Source: Paracoccaceae bacterium
GTDB lineage: Bacteria > Pseudomonadota > Alphaproteobacteria > Rhodobacterales > Rhodobacteraceae
Assembly: GCA_020832655.1 (NCBI GenBank)
Contig: JAFIEF010000025.1
Span: 1-44,776 of the forward strand
Direction: 5' to 3'
Length of the DNA stretch: 44,776 nt
The notes beneath the pieces were generated by a model that worked only from the letters and a program-made list of their open reading frames with translations, ran no database searches and was not told where the DNA came from. This document shows, in pieces, positions 33,362 to 42,248 of the stretch; positions within the stretch are counted from its first letter, which is position 1; each line of letters starts with the position of its first letter. A program made the position numbers and the translations under genes.

Positions 33362-34825
33362 TTACGCCTCGAAGGTCGGGGCGACACGGCCTTCAAGCAG
33401 GTCCAGCACGCCCTGGGCGACACTCGCCGCGTTTTCGACCGGGTCATGATCGTCGAGCATCTTGCGGTAATGGCGGTCGATGACGCCGTCATGGCAGCGC
33501 GCCAGCAGATCGCCCGCCGCGCGTTCAAGCGCCTCGTGATCCCAGCTTAGCTGCGCCACATCCTCGAAGGTCAGCCCTTCGCGATATGTGACCACACCGG
33601 GGAAACTGCGATACCACGCCTTGCCGAAGACAAGCGCGGGCTTGCCTATGCGCACGGCTTCCCATCCGACAGTGCCGGTGATGGTGGCAACAAAGGCGGC
33701 TTGGGAGGTCAGCGCATGGGTATTGGCATGCGAGGGCAGGAACTGCACCTGCGGGATGCGCTTGAGCCGGTGAAAGAACATCGGCCCACGCATATATGCA
33801 CCCTGCTTGGGGTTTTCCTTGACCAGTATGCGCACATGTCGGGGCAGCATGTCTGCCAGACGCTCGATGGCGAGTGCCTGATCGGCATAGATCCCCCCCA
33901 ACGAGGCAGTTGTCATTTCTGGCTGAAGTTGCAGCGGCATGTAGACATAGGGCGTGGACAGATCGATTGGCGCCGATTCCTGCGCCACCAGATGATCGAA
34001 ATAGTCAAGCTGGCTGTCATGGAAGAACCGCGCGAAGGGATCGCGCCAATCGGGCAGCCCGCCATAGACCGCCGCCATCCGTGCAAGCACGTTGCGCAAA
34101 TAGAAGGGGTTGAGCGCCAAGGCTGGTCGCCGCGTCAGCAGAAATGCCATCAGGTTCACCACTGCGCGCGCAGAGAGGCGACCCTTGGGCGAGGATTCCT
34201 GCTTGACCCCTTTCATGTAGAACAGATCAAGTTGCGCCTGCTTTTCGATGGGATAGGGTGTGGCATCGGCACGCTGTTGGAATGCGCCAAGCGCGGCAGG
34301 CGTGCGCATCGAAAAGAAGCGCGCCGGAAACAGCGATTGCGTCAGCACAAGCGTCTGCAACCCCATCGCCCGCGCCACCTGCCAGGCGATGGTGTCATAT
34401 CCCAGATGCGGTATGTTGAAGAACAGCGCATGCGTTGCCCCGCTGTCGCGCAGCCGGGTCGCCATGACATCGGCCAGAATGTGGTAGTAATCCACATATT
34501 CCTGCATCGCATGAATGCGATGGGGCCGCAGGTCATTGTTTTCAGAGCGCCGCTCGACATGGGCGATGAATTCTTCCATATCCTGCAAATAGCCGGGCTG
34601 CTGGAACAGCACCTGCGCCGCACCAGTGAAGCGGTCTGCGTCCAGCAAATGCCCAAGGCGTCCGCGCTTGCGGTTCATGCGCGACAGCGATGTGCCCTTG
34701 AAATCCGCGTCATGGCCGCCCAGATGAAGCGCCATCTGCAGCCGCGCACCAGCCTGCGCCTGCATCTGCGCGATGATGGGCGCATTGCTTTTCGATGTGG
34801 CGACGCAGAACAGCCGGATGGTCAT
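33362..34825 (-). CDS. KpsS-like capsule glycosyltransferase, paralogue 2
   Basis: 487-aa paralogue of the gene at 25537, same length, starting ATG 34825 as MTIRLFCVATSKSNAPI. The C-terminal half is highly conserved between the two (LVKENPKQGAYMRGPMFFHR, HANTHALTSQAAFVATITG, GKPALVFGKAWYRSFPG), while the N-terminal half differs more, suggesting different acceptors with a common donor. Its ATG overlaps the pseI stop as ATGA (34822-34825), so it is coupled to Pse synthesis. A pair of transferases could add Pse to two acceptors, or build a two-residue unit; that is inference. Confidence 0.87.
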   Translation of the reverse strand: MTIRLFCVATSKSNAPIIAQMQAQAGARLQMALHLGGHDADFKGTSLSRMNRKRGRLGHLLDADRFTGAAQVLFQQPGYLQDMEEFIAHVERRSENNDLRPHRIHAMQEYVDYYHILADVMATRLRDSGATHALFFNIPHLGYDTIAWQVARAMGLQTLVLTQSLFPARFFSMRTPAALGAFQQRADATPYPIEKQAQLDLFYMKGVKQESSPKGRLSARAVVNLMAFLLTRRPALALNPFYLRNVLARMAAVYGGLPDWRDPFARFFHDSQLDYFDHLVAQESAPIDLSTPYVYMPLQLQPEMTTASLGGIYADQALAIERLADMLPRHVRILVKENPKQGAYMRGPMFFHRLKRIPQVQFLPSHANTHALTSQAAFVATITGTVGWEAVRIGKPALVFGKAWYRSFPGVVTYREGLTFEDVAQLSWDHEALERAAGDLLARCHDGVIDRHYRKMLDDHDPVENAASVAQGVLDLLEGRVAPTFEA

Positions 34826-35877
34826 GCACTTGTTCCGACCATGCCCCACTCCAGCGGCTCGCCTCGACGCAGCGCGCGCGCGGCACGCCGACCCAGCACT
34901 TCGGGCAGGTAGCGCGGCAGCAACCCAAGACCGGGACGGATCGAGCGGATGTTCCGCGCGCTCAGCACCTCGCCTTCGGCAACATCAGCCACAACGTAAA
35001 GCGACCGACGGAACAGCGCATTGCCGCCCCCGATCCCGGCGCGGTCATGGCGCGGCTGCCCCAGCGCCTGATGCGCTGTGCGGCAGTCCTGCACAAGATC
35101 CGCGAATTCCGCCGGTTCCAGCGAAAACGCCGCATCCGGCCCGCCATCTGCCCGCGCAAGCGTCAGGTGCTTTTCAACCATGCACGCCCCCAGCGCCACG
35201 GCAGCAACGGCAACCGTCGATCCCGGCGAATGGTCCGAAAGGCCAATCGGAACCCCGAAGGCCGCAGCCAGTGACGCGATGGTGCTCAAGCGCATGTCTT
35301 CGACCGCTGCGGGATAGGCTGAAATGCAGTGCATAAGTGCCACCCCCCCCGCGCCCCCCTCTTGTGCGGCGCGCAATGCGTCCTCGATCTCGCCCAAGGA
35401 TGCGACGCCGGTTGACATGATCACCGGCTTGCCGGTGCCGCCCACCAGCCGGATCAGAGGCGTGTCAACGATCTCGAACGACGCAATCTTGTAGGCAGGG
35501 GCATTCAGCCTTTCAAGAAACGCAACAGCGGTCGGGTCGAAGGGCGAGGAAAAACAGTGAAGCCCGCGCGCATGCGCATGCTCGAACAGCGCGCCATGCC
35601 ATTCCCAGGGGGTCGATGCCTCGCGGTAAAGCTCGTGCAGCGACCGCCCGTCCCACAACCCTCCACGAATGCGAAACTCTGGCCGGTCCACATCAATCGT
35701 GATGGTATCAGCAGTATAGGTTTGCAGCTTGACGGCATCCGCGCCCGCATCGGCGGCAGCATCGATCAGCGCAAGGGCACGCTGCAACTCGCCGTTATGA
35801 TTACCGGAAAGTTCGGCGATGATATAGGGCGGATGCCCCTGCCCGATCAGGCGGCCTGCGATCTGGAACGGGGTCAT
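34822..35877 (-). CDS. pseI: Pseudaminic acid synthase (Pse step 5)
   Basis: 351-aa NeuB-type enzyme condensing 2,4-diacetamido-2,4,6-trideoxy-L-altrose with phosphoenolpyruvate to give pseudaminic acid. It begins MTPFQIAGRLIGQGHPPYII, has the barrel motif AELSGNHNGELQRALALIDA and KLQTYTADTITID, and ends with an SAF antifreeze-like domain (about 290-351: LSARNIRSIRPGLGLLPRYL). Length is normal. Its ATG at 35877 overlaps the stop of pseGH (35874-35876, ATGA). Confidence 0.95.
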   Translation of the reverse strand: MTPFQIAGRLIGQGHPPYIIAELSGNHNGELQRALALIDAAADAGADAVKLQTYTADTITIDVDRPEFRIRGGLWDGRSLHELYREASTPWEWHGALFEHAHARGLHCFSSPFDPTAVAFLERLNAPAYKIASFEIVDTPLIRLVGGTGKPVIMSTGVASLGEIEDALRAAQEGGAGGVALMHCISAYPAAVEDMRLSTIASLAAAFGVPIGLSDHSPGSTVAVAAVALGACMVEKHLTLARADGGPDAAFSLEPAEFADLVQDCRTAHQALGQPRHDRAGIGGGNALFRRSLYVVADVAEGEVLSARNIRSIRPGLGLLPRYLPEVLGRRAARALRRGEPLEWGMVGTSA

Positions 35878-37436
35878 TGCAGCGACTCCTTCGGAAACTG
35901 GAAGGCGAATTTACGTGCGATGTCGCATTCATGCAGCGAAAACACAAGAAGCTTGCCCCCCCCATCGCGGCTTTCGATCTGCCGAAAGCCCAGATCCCTG
36001 TGCAGCGCGATCGAGCGGGGGTTCTCGGCGCGCACATCGGCGCGCAGACCGGCGCAGTCAGATCGACGAAACAATTCGGCAAGGGCCAGGGCAAGCATTC
36101 GTCGCCCTGCGCCTTTCGGCGCGTCACCGGCCCCGATATAGAAACCCCAGCGCCACCACCCATCGGCTTCGCGCCTGGCATTGACATGGCCAAGCGGGTT
36201 TCCTGCTTCGGAATATATCCACCAAACTCCGTCATCACGTCCTGCAAGCCCGTTGATCCAGTCCAGATGCGCGGGCCAGTCCAATGGTTCAGTGTTCAGG
36301 CTAGCAGCCCGGATATCCGGGCGGTTGCGCCAGTCAAACAGAAGCCGCGCATCAGCCGGGATCACAGGACGCAGCCTGCCCAGCACCGCAGCACGCACCC
36401 GCGCGCTTCCCTGCCCGTCACACAGACGTGCTGCCTGCTGCCCCATCGGCTGTGCGCGCGTCATCGCTTGTGCAATGGCCTGCTGCAAAACCAAAGGGTT
36501 TCTGGCCCCTTCAAGCGGCAGGACCCGCGCCGCGCCCGCCTGTTCCAGTGCGCGCGCCACGCCCATCTGATTTTCGGCCACCGGCACAAGCAATGCCCCC
36601 AGCCCCAGCGCGCAGCGTTCCCAACTGGTCATGCCACCAGCACCTATGCACAAATCGGCCTCTGCCATCAGCCGCGCCATGTCCTGTGTGTCGACATGCA
36701 ACCGCAGTTGCGGTGCAGTGGCACAAAGCGTACGAACCTGCCCCAGAGTTTGTGCGCCGGACCCCATCACGATGTCGACCGCCTGCGCGCCGCTTCGCAA
36801 CAGAGCCTGCACGATCGGAGGGACCAGCCCCGCAGCATCGGCCAACCCCATCGTCACCAGCACGCGGCGCGGGGCGGGATTCTGATTGCGTCTGGCAAGG
36901 GCTTGTGCGCGCAACTGCGCGAATTCAGGGCGCAGGGTTGCGTAGTCCGGCCCGGAAAGCGCTGCAAGCGCCGGATACCGCCTGCCCGAGCAATCCAGCC
37001 GGGTCTGATCAAGCACAAGGTCGGACCCCAATGCGCGGTCATCAAGGTCATCAATCGCCATGACACGCAACCGCCCGACAGCGGCGCGCAAGGCACCAAC
37101 CCAGCGCGCATCCAATCCGTAATGATCCCAGATCAGCCAGTCCGCGCCGAAATCGCGCAGCGCGGCTGTCGTATCGCGCGCATCTGCTTGCCACGGGGCG
37201 GTCAGCCAATTGCTGTGGGCCGGACCTTCAGGGTCGGGGGTCAAGGGGCGGCCAGAGACCGGATAAAGACGGAAACCGGCGCTCTGGACCGGATCGGTCC
37301 AGAGCGAATCGCCGCGCGCCATCACAAAGGCTACCCGCGCACCTGCATCGCGCAGCGCTTGCGCAAGCGTGAGGCAGCGCATCATGTGGCCGCCACCGAT
37401 CTGTCCCGACGCATCTGTGCGGAAAACGACCTTCAC
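35874..37436 (-). CDS. pseG: Fused PseG hydrolase - PseH acetyltransferase (Pse steps 4 and 3)
   Basis: 520-aa bifunctional protein. Residues 1 to about 350 are PseG, which removes UDP from the sugar: the catalytic His17 is in GGGHMMRC, and IGAGGMTSWERCALGLG is the nucleotide-binding block. Residues about 359-520 form a GNAT acetyltransferase like PseH (LLFDWRNRPDIRAASLNTEP, GAGRRMLALALAELF, ENPRSIALHRDLGF), which acetylates the C4 amine. In many bacteria these are separate genes; here the hydrolase is fused upstream of the acetyltransferase, the reverse of the reaction order. GTG at 37436 after GAGGAT. It heads the minus-strand operon pseGH-pseI-transferase, with a 166-base gap to cysE. Confidence 0.93.
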   Translation of the reverse strand: MKVVFRTDASGQIGGGHMMRCLTLAQALRDAGARVAFVMARGDSLWTDPVQSAGFRLYPVSGRPLTPDPEGPAHSNWLTAPWQADARDTTAALRDFGADWLIWDHYGLDARWVGALRAAVGRLRVMAIDDLDDRALGSDLVLDQTRLDCSGRRYPALAALSGPDYATLRPEFAQLRAQALARRNQNPAPRRVLVTMGLADAAGLVPPIVQALLRSGAQAVDIVMGSGAQTLGQVRTLCATAPQLRLHVDTQDMARLMAEADLCIGAGGMTSWERCALGLGALLVPVAENQMGVARALEQAGAARVLPLEGARNPLVLQQAIAQAMTRAQPMGQQAARLCDGQGSARVRAAVLGRLRPVIPADARLLFDWRNRPDIRAASLNTEPLDWPAHLDWINGLAGRDDGVWWIYSEAGNPLGHVNARREADGWWRWGFYIGAGDAPKGAGRRMLALALAELFRRSDCAGLRADVRAENPRSIALHRDLGFRQIESRDGGGKLLVFSLHECDIARKFAFQFPKESLQ

Positions 37437-37519
37437 GCCGATCCTCGTGGTTATGGGTAGCGCAGGTTACTGGCCCCCAGAACGCAAGACAAGGCACAGC
37501 AAGGGCCGCGATCATGACG

Positions 37520-37544
37520 CGCGGAACCCGTTTCGGGTTCCGCG
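37520..37544. terminator. Hairpin between cysE and pseGH
   Basis: Perfect 10-bp arms CGCGGAACCC (37520-37529) and GGGTTCCGCG (37535-37544), loop GTTTC, 58 bases past the cysE stop and 84 bases upstream of the pseGH start. It probably terminates cysE transcription; no U-tract is present. Confidence 0.55.
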
Positions 37545-37602
37545 TCCGTCGATATCCGTTACCCGCAACAGAGCGCAGGCGCTACGGATCGGCAGTGATC
37601 GT

Positions 37603-38421
37603 TCAGATTTCGCCGCGCAGCAAGTGATCCATTGTCAGTGACGGCTGCGCGCAGCCTGCCTCGCCCACGACACGGGCGGGCACGCCTGCCATCGTCGTGC
37701 GTGGCGGCACATCATCAAGCACCACCGAACCTGCCGCGATGCGGGCACAATCGCCCACATGGATATTGCCCAGCACCTTTGCCCCTGCCCCGATCAGAAC
37801 ACCATTGCCGATCTTGGGGTGGCGGTCGCCATCTTCCTTGCCGGTGCCCCCAAGCGTGACCGAATGCAGCATCGAGACATTGTCGCCCACCACGGCAGTT
37901 TCGCCAATGACGATGGAATGGGCATGGTCGATCATGATGCCCTTGCCGATGCGCGCGCCCGGATGGATATCAACGCCAAACACTTCCGACACACGCATCT
38001 GCACCAGGCTGGCGAAATCCGTCCGCCCCCGCTGGCACAGCCAATGCGCGATGCGATAGGCCTGAACGGCCTGAAATCCCTTGAAATACAAAAGCGGCTT
38101 CATGAAGCGGTTGCAGGCCGGATCGCGTTCATAAGTGGCGACGATATCAGCGCGCGCGGCTTCGCCAAGGCCGGGATCATCGGCATGGGCGGTATCCATG
38201 ATCTCGCGCAGGATCTGTTCCGACATCTCGGCCGAGGCGAGTTTCTGCGACAGGCGGAAGGCCAGCGCGTGCTCCAGCGTGTCATGATGCAGGATCGAGC
38301 TGTGAAACACCCCGCCCATAAGCGGTTCTTGCTCGACCGCATCGCGCGCTTCCTGACGGATACGCGACCAGACCGGATCCAGTTCTGCCAATTGGCGCAT
38401 GGCTTTGCGGGTTTCCGGCAT
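37603..38421 (-). CDS. cysE: Serine O-acetyltransferase
   Basis: 272-aa enzyme that acetylates serine for cysteine synthesis. The N-terminal alpha-helical part carries HALAFRLSQKLASAEMSEQI. The C-terminal left-handed beta-helix has hexapeptide repeats: VDIHPGARIGKGIMIDHAHS, VIGETAVVGDNVSMLHSVTL and GGTG, and PKIGNGVLIGAGAKVLGNI. Catalytic His (DHAHSIVIGET) is present. ATG at 38421. It is alone on the minus strand with 105 bases upstream that show no clear motif. Confidence 0.96.
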   Translation of the reverse strand: MPETRKAMRQLAELDPVWSRIRQEARDAVEQEPLMGGVFHSSILHHDTLEHALAFRLSQKLASAEMSEQILREIMDTAHADDPGLGEAARADIVATYERDPACNRFMKPLLYFKGFQAVQAYRIAHWLCQRGRTDFASLVQMRVSEVFGVDIHPGARIGKGIMIDHAHSIVIGETAVVGDNVSMLHSVTLGGTGKEDGDRHPKIGNGVLIGAGAKVLGNIHVGDCARIAAGSVVLDDVPPRTTMAGVPARVVGEAGCAQPSLTMDHLLRGEI

Positions 38422-38526
38422 GGCTGTGTTCCTTCATGATGGCAGCGGTCGTGCGACAAGCGGGGTCGTTAACACGCCCGCTTCGATAACCTAGTCACTA
38501 TAGCGCAGAAAGCAATCAATGCCCCG

Positions 38527-39321
38527 TCAATTTGTATAAACTGCGTCAAGGGCGCGGCGACGTGTGGGCGGTACGGCATCGGTCGGCAGGGCTGTGAAGA
38601 CATGCAGCGTATTCAACTTGTGATCCCGCACCGCATGGTCGGACACCCACCCCCCCATCCCCAGATACATGCGCAACAGCGCAGGAATGCCTTGCTTGCC
38701 GTCGCGCGCATCGAACGAACCCGGCGGCAAGGGCACAGCATCGGGCGCGCGCGGCGCAGGGCGCAAGCCTTCTGGCCCCAGATGATTCGCCCGTAGCGAT
38801 GCCAGTGCCGCGTGATGCCGGGCCGGATCGGCCCCCGGAAAGGATGTGCAGCCAAACAGCAGCGCAGCGCGGCTTTGCTGCACCAGTTTGCTGATGGTCG
38901 CAAACAGCACGCGCAACGCATCAAGTGCTGGCGTCGGAGTGTCAAGCTGACACAGGCGCCCCAGTTCCAACGCCCTCTGATAGCGCGCGGAGAGTGCCGT
39001 CACATCATAGAACTGTGCGGTATAGGTCGCGGCAAAATCAGCCTTGCCGCACAATATGCGCAGCCGCGCGGTGGCCAGCAATTCCTGACCCTGCGGGTGA
39101 CACACCATAAGATGCGCCGAGACCGAATCAAAACCATCCCTGTCCGGCTGCGGTGTTGTGTTGGTCAGAAAGCGTGTGCCACGCAACGACTGGACCTGTA
39201 GAAGATCATCCACCGTCAGCGCGAATCTGACTTGCAGGCCACCGATCATCACACCTTGTCTTCGGGTCATCGCTGCGGGGAAACCCTCTAGCACGGACTG
39301 CGACAAGACTGGTGCCGACAT
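38527..39321 (-). CDS. olsB: OlsB-like N-acyltransferase (acyl-ornithine lipid synthesis type)
   Basis: 264-aa GNAT-fold protein resembling L-ornithine N-alpha-acyltransferase, which attaches a 3-hydroxy fatty acid from acyl-ACP to ornithine in the first step of ornithine lipid synthesis. Conserved features: LRGTRFLTNT, RALELGRLCQL, LLFGCTSFPGADPARH, and the C-terminal ALLRMYLGMGGWVSDHAV. OlsA, the second enzyme, is not adjacent. N-acyl amino acid synthases of the same fold are an alternative, so the substrate is tentative. ATG at 39321. Confidence 0.8.
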   Translation of the reverse strand: MSAPVLSQSVLEGFPAAMTRRQGVMIGGLQVRFALTVDDLLQVQSLRGTRFLTNTTPQPDRDGFDSVSAHLMVCHPQGQELLATARLRILCGKADFAATYTAQFYDVTALSARYQRALELGRLCQLDTPTPALDALRVLFATISKLVQQSRAALLFGCTSFPGADPARHHAALASLRANHLGPEGLRPAPRAPDAVPLPPGSFDARDGKQGIPALLRMYLGMGGWVSDHAVRDHKLNTLHVFTALPTDAVPPTRRRALDAVYTN

Positions 39322-39385
39322 GCCGGAGCACTCCGCTATGAGATGTCACCCAGACGCGCCGATCACCCGGCGCGCGGCAGTCGCT

Positions 39386-39844
39386 TCATCCACCCAACAT
39401 CTGGCGCGGGTTGAAGCGGCCGAAATTCGACATGATCTGGCGCAGCACACTGACACCGGCCGGGCCGGTATCGGTGACACGGCGCGACAGGGCGATGACC
39501 TCGCCGTCTTCCAGCCCGAAGCGCTCGACATTGCTGACCCGATCAGAGGTATCGAACGTTATGGCCACAACCTGCCGGTCAAGTTCAACCGGGGCGCGCC
39601 AGCCTTCATGCAGCCAGTCACTCTGGACATAATACCAGCCAGTGCCGTCGATCACGCCGGTGATGCCGGGCCGCCCGATCTTTTCGGCAACGGTTTCGCG
39701 CGTGTCGCGCCCGACCTCGATCTCGGCAAGTTGCACATCATCGGGCGCGTAGCCGTGGAAGCGCTGCACAGGGCTGCAAGCGGCAATCACCAGCACCAGC
39801 AAGGGTAGAGCCAACCAGGGCTTGAAGGTCTTCATCTGCGGCAT
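39386..39844 (-). CDS. bamE: Outer membrane assembly lipoprotein BamE
   Basis: 152-aa SmpA/BamE lipoprotein of the BAM complex that inserts beta-barrel proteins into the outer membrane. The signal peptide ends LVLVIAAC (lipobox), followed by the fold-defining EIEVGRDTRETVAEKIGRPG and WYYVQSDWLHEG strands and a C-terminal helix. I chose the ATG at 39844 behind AGGGG; the ATG at 39835 is nearly as good. It is divergent from yceD; the 178-base gap between them is presumably promoter, with nothing specific visible. Confidence 0.9.
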   Translation of the reverse strand: MPQMKTFKPWLALPLLVLVIAACSPVQRFHGYAPDDVQLAEIEVGRDTRETVAEKIGRPGITGVIDGTGWYYVQSDWLHEGWRAPVELDRQVVAITFDTSDRVSNVERFGLEDGEVIALSRRVTDTGPAGVSVLRQIMSNFGRFNPRQMLGG

Positions 39845-40022
39845 GTTCCCCTGCTTGCTGTCATCGTTTCCTGCACTGGTCCGGGCTGTGCGCGCGGCAC
39901 AAAAGGCCCGATCCGGCATGATCACCGTCCAAAGGGATACAGAAGGACGGGCTGCACTTCAAGAATGGAACGCGGCGCTCTATAGTCGCGCCAGATGTAA
40001 ATCAGCACGACAAGAGGATTTC

Positions 40023-40610
40023 GTGACAGAAAATCACCATGATGACAGCGCCATTGCCGGTTTTGGCGAGAAACTGGTTGTTGCCAGCCTGAACAAGCGC
40101 CGCAGCTATCCCTTCGATCTGCGCCCCGATGCGGCCATCCGGGCGCGCATTGCAGCGCAGCTTGACCTGCTGGAACTGCGCAAGTTGCGCTTTCATGGCA
40201 GCCTGCAGCCTATGGGGCGGCATGACTGGATGCTGGAGGCCAGCCTTGGCGCGACAGTGGTGCAGCCCTGCGCGATCACGCTTGACCCGGTTACCACCCG
40301 AATCGACGAGAAGGTCCAGCGCCGCTTCATCGCCGATCTGCCCGCGCCGGAAGGGCTGGAAGTCGAAATGCCCGAAGATGACAGCCAGGAACCGCTCGGC
40401 ACGGTCATCGATATTGGTGCCATCGCGCTGGAAGCGCTTGCGCTTGCGCTGCCCGCATTCGTGCGCAAACCCGATGCTGCATTGGGCATGGAGGGCCGGA
40501 TGGCAGCCGCCCCACAGGGCGCAGAGCCGCTCTCTGATGCGCGCCCCAAACCCTTTGCCGCGCTTGCGGCGCTGCGCGACAAGCTTGGCACAAAGGGAGA
40601 GGGGCAGTAG
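40023..40610 (+). CDS. yceD: YceD/DUF177 protein, 23S rRNA accumulation factor type
   Basis: 195-aa protein of the DUF177 family, usually immediately upstream of rpmF, as here. Its conserved Cys lies in [15 protein letters not shown], and the C-terminal half is acidic and alanine-rich. In other bacteria this family affects 23S rRNA levels; the molecular action is not settled. GTG at 40023 follows AAGAGGA by six bases. The 205-base gap to rpmF may hold a second promoter (TTGATC at 40649-40654, no good -10). Confidence 0.9.
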   Translation: MTENHHDDSAIAGFGEKLVVASLNKRRSYPFDLRPDAAIRARIAAQLDLLELRKLRFHGSLQPMGRHDWMLEASLGATVVQPCAITLDPVTTRIDEKVQRRFIADLPAPEGLEVEMPEDDSQEPLGTVIDIGAIALEALALALPAFVRKPDAALGMEGRMAAAPQGAEPLSDARPKPFAALAALRDKLGTKGEGQ

Positions 40611-40815
40611 TTCCCCAACCAGACCAGGGCGGATCGGGTTTTCAGGCTTGATCATTGCAGAAAAAGCGGTATTTTCACTGCCTCATGAATTGAGGGCTTG
40701 GAAACGCGTCTTAACCCGTGTATGCCGCGCCACAAATCGCAACTCCGAAAGATGTCGCGCCTGCCTGCGCCCGCCACGGGCGATAGCGGCAGCCGCCCGC
40801 AACCCGAGGTTTGAA

Positions 40816-41022
40816 ATGGCTGTTCAACAGAACCGCGTCACCCGTTCCCGCCGTAACATGCGCCGTGCGCATGATGCCTTGGTGGCAGCGAACCCGAATG
40901 AATGCCCGAATTGTGGCGAGTTGAAACGCCCGCATCACGTCTGCCCCTCTTGCGGCTATTACAACGACCGCGAAGTCGTTGCCGCTGCAGATGCCGTGGA
41001 TCTTGACGACGACGCGGCCTGA
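40816..41022 (+). CDS. rpmF: 50S ribosomal protein L32
   Basis: 68-aa ribosomal protein, [20 protein letters not shown] at the start, with the C-x2-C pairs of zinc-type L32 ([20 protein letters not shown]). The ATG at 40816 follows GAGG. Its place between yceD and plsX is the standard bacterial order. Confidence 0.98.
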   Translation: MAVQQNRVTRSRRNMRRAHDALVAANPNECPNCGELKRPHHVCPSCGYYNDREVVAAADAVDLDDDAA

Positions 41023-41051
41023 GCGCCGTGATCTCAGCCACGCAGTGATCC

Positions 41052-42248
41052 ATGAGTGACGCGCCGTCGCAGGGCCGCCCCGGAACGACTTCTGACCTGA
41101 TTACCATCTCGGTTGACGCGATGGGCGGGGATCAGGGTCCGGCGGCGGTTGTGGGCGGCTGCGCCCTTTCGGCGCGCACCAACCCCGAGATCGCTTTCCT
41201 GTTGCATGGCGACGAAGCCATTCTTGCACCGCTCGTTCAGCGCGAGGCGGATCTGAAGGGGCGCACCGAGATCTGCCACAGTCCGGGTGTTGTCCGTATG
41301 GATGACAAGCCTGCGCAAGTGATGCGTCAGGGGCGCGACACTTCGATGTGGTCGGCAATCTCGGCATTGCGCGATGGCCGGGCAAAGGCCACGGTGTCAT
41401 GCGGCAATACCGGGGCATTGATGGCCGTGGCCATGCTGCGGCTGCGCAAGCTGCCGGGGGTGCACCGTCCGGGCATTGCCTGTCTGTGGCCCTCGCGCTC
41501 GGGCACTGGCTACAACACCATGCTTGATGTGGGTGCAGATGTACGCGCAGACGAGGAATCGCTGCTGCATTACGCATTGCTGGGCACGGCCTATTATCGC
41601 AATGCCTTTGGCACTGAGCGCCCGCGTGTGGGGCTTTTGAATGTCGGCACCGAGGACCACAAGGGCCGCGCCGAGATCAAGGAAGCCGCCGGGCTGATTG
41701 CCTCCGCAGCGCATATCGGGCGCTATGAGTTCATCGGTTTTGTCGAAGGCACCGATATTCCGTCAGACAGGGTCGATGTCATCGTCACCGATGGCTTCAC
41801 CGGAAATGTCGCGCTGAAAACCGCCGAAGGGACCGCAAAGCTTTTTTCCGATACGCTGCGCACTGAACTGACCCGCTCGATATGGTCGAAACTGGCCGGT
41901 GCTCTGGCCAGCGCACCGTTGCTGCGCATGAAAAAGCGGCTCGATCCGCGGCTGGCCAATGGTGGGGTGTTTCTGGGGTTGAACGGCACTGTGGTCAAAT
42001 CCCACGGATCGGCAGATGCGACCGGGGTTTCAGCCGCGATCAAGCTGGCCTTCAAACTGGCACGTTCGGGCTTTCAGGACCGCATGTCCGAACGCATTTC
42101 GGATGTCTCGGATGCGCTGCATGAGCGCGTGCTGAGCAATGACATCAAGCATAATGGCAAAGATGCGGGGATCACAACCGCAGATGACGGGGCGTCCGGC
42201 ATGCCCGAAAACAAGCACGATTCTGGCAAGGGAACCCAGCGCAGATGA
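41052..42248 (+). CDS. plsX: Phosphate acyltransferase PlsX
   Basis: 398-aa enzyme that turns acyl-ACP into acyl-phosphate, the first step of phospholipid synthesis by the PlsX/PlsY route. The N-terminus after a short lead reads ITISVDAMGGDQGPAAVVGG, the family signature, and NTGALMAVAMLRL and GVFLGLNGTVVKSHGSADAT agree. Stop and fabH ATG overlap as ATGA (42245-42248). The last ~35 residues are charged and poorly conserved. Confidence 0.97.
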   Translation: MSDAPSQGRPGTTSDLITISVDAMGGDQGPAAVVGGCALSARTNPEIAFLLHGDEAILAPLVQREADLKGRTEICHSPGVVRMDDKPAQVMRQGRDTSMWSAISALRDGRAKATVSCGNTGALMAVAMLRLRKLPGVHRPGIACLWPSRSGTGYNTMLDVGADVRADEESLLHYALLGTAYYRNAFGTERPRVGLLNVGTEDHKGRAEIKEAAGLIASAAHIGRYEFIGFVEGTDIPSDRVDVIVTDGFTGNVALKTAEGTAKLFSDTLRTELTRSIWSKLAGALASAPLLRMKKRLDPRLANGGVFLGLNGTVVKSHGSADATGVSAAIKLAFKLARSGFQDRMSERISDVSDALHERVLSNDIKHNGKDAGITTADDGASGMPENKHDSGKGTQRR

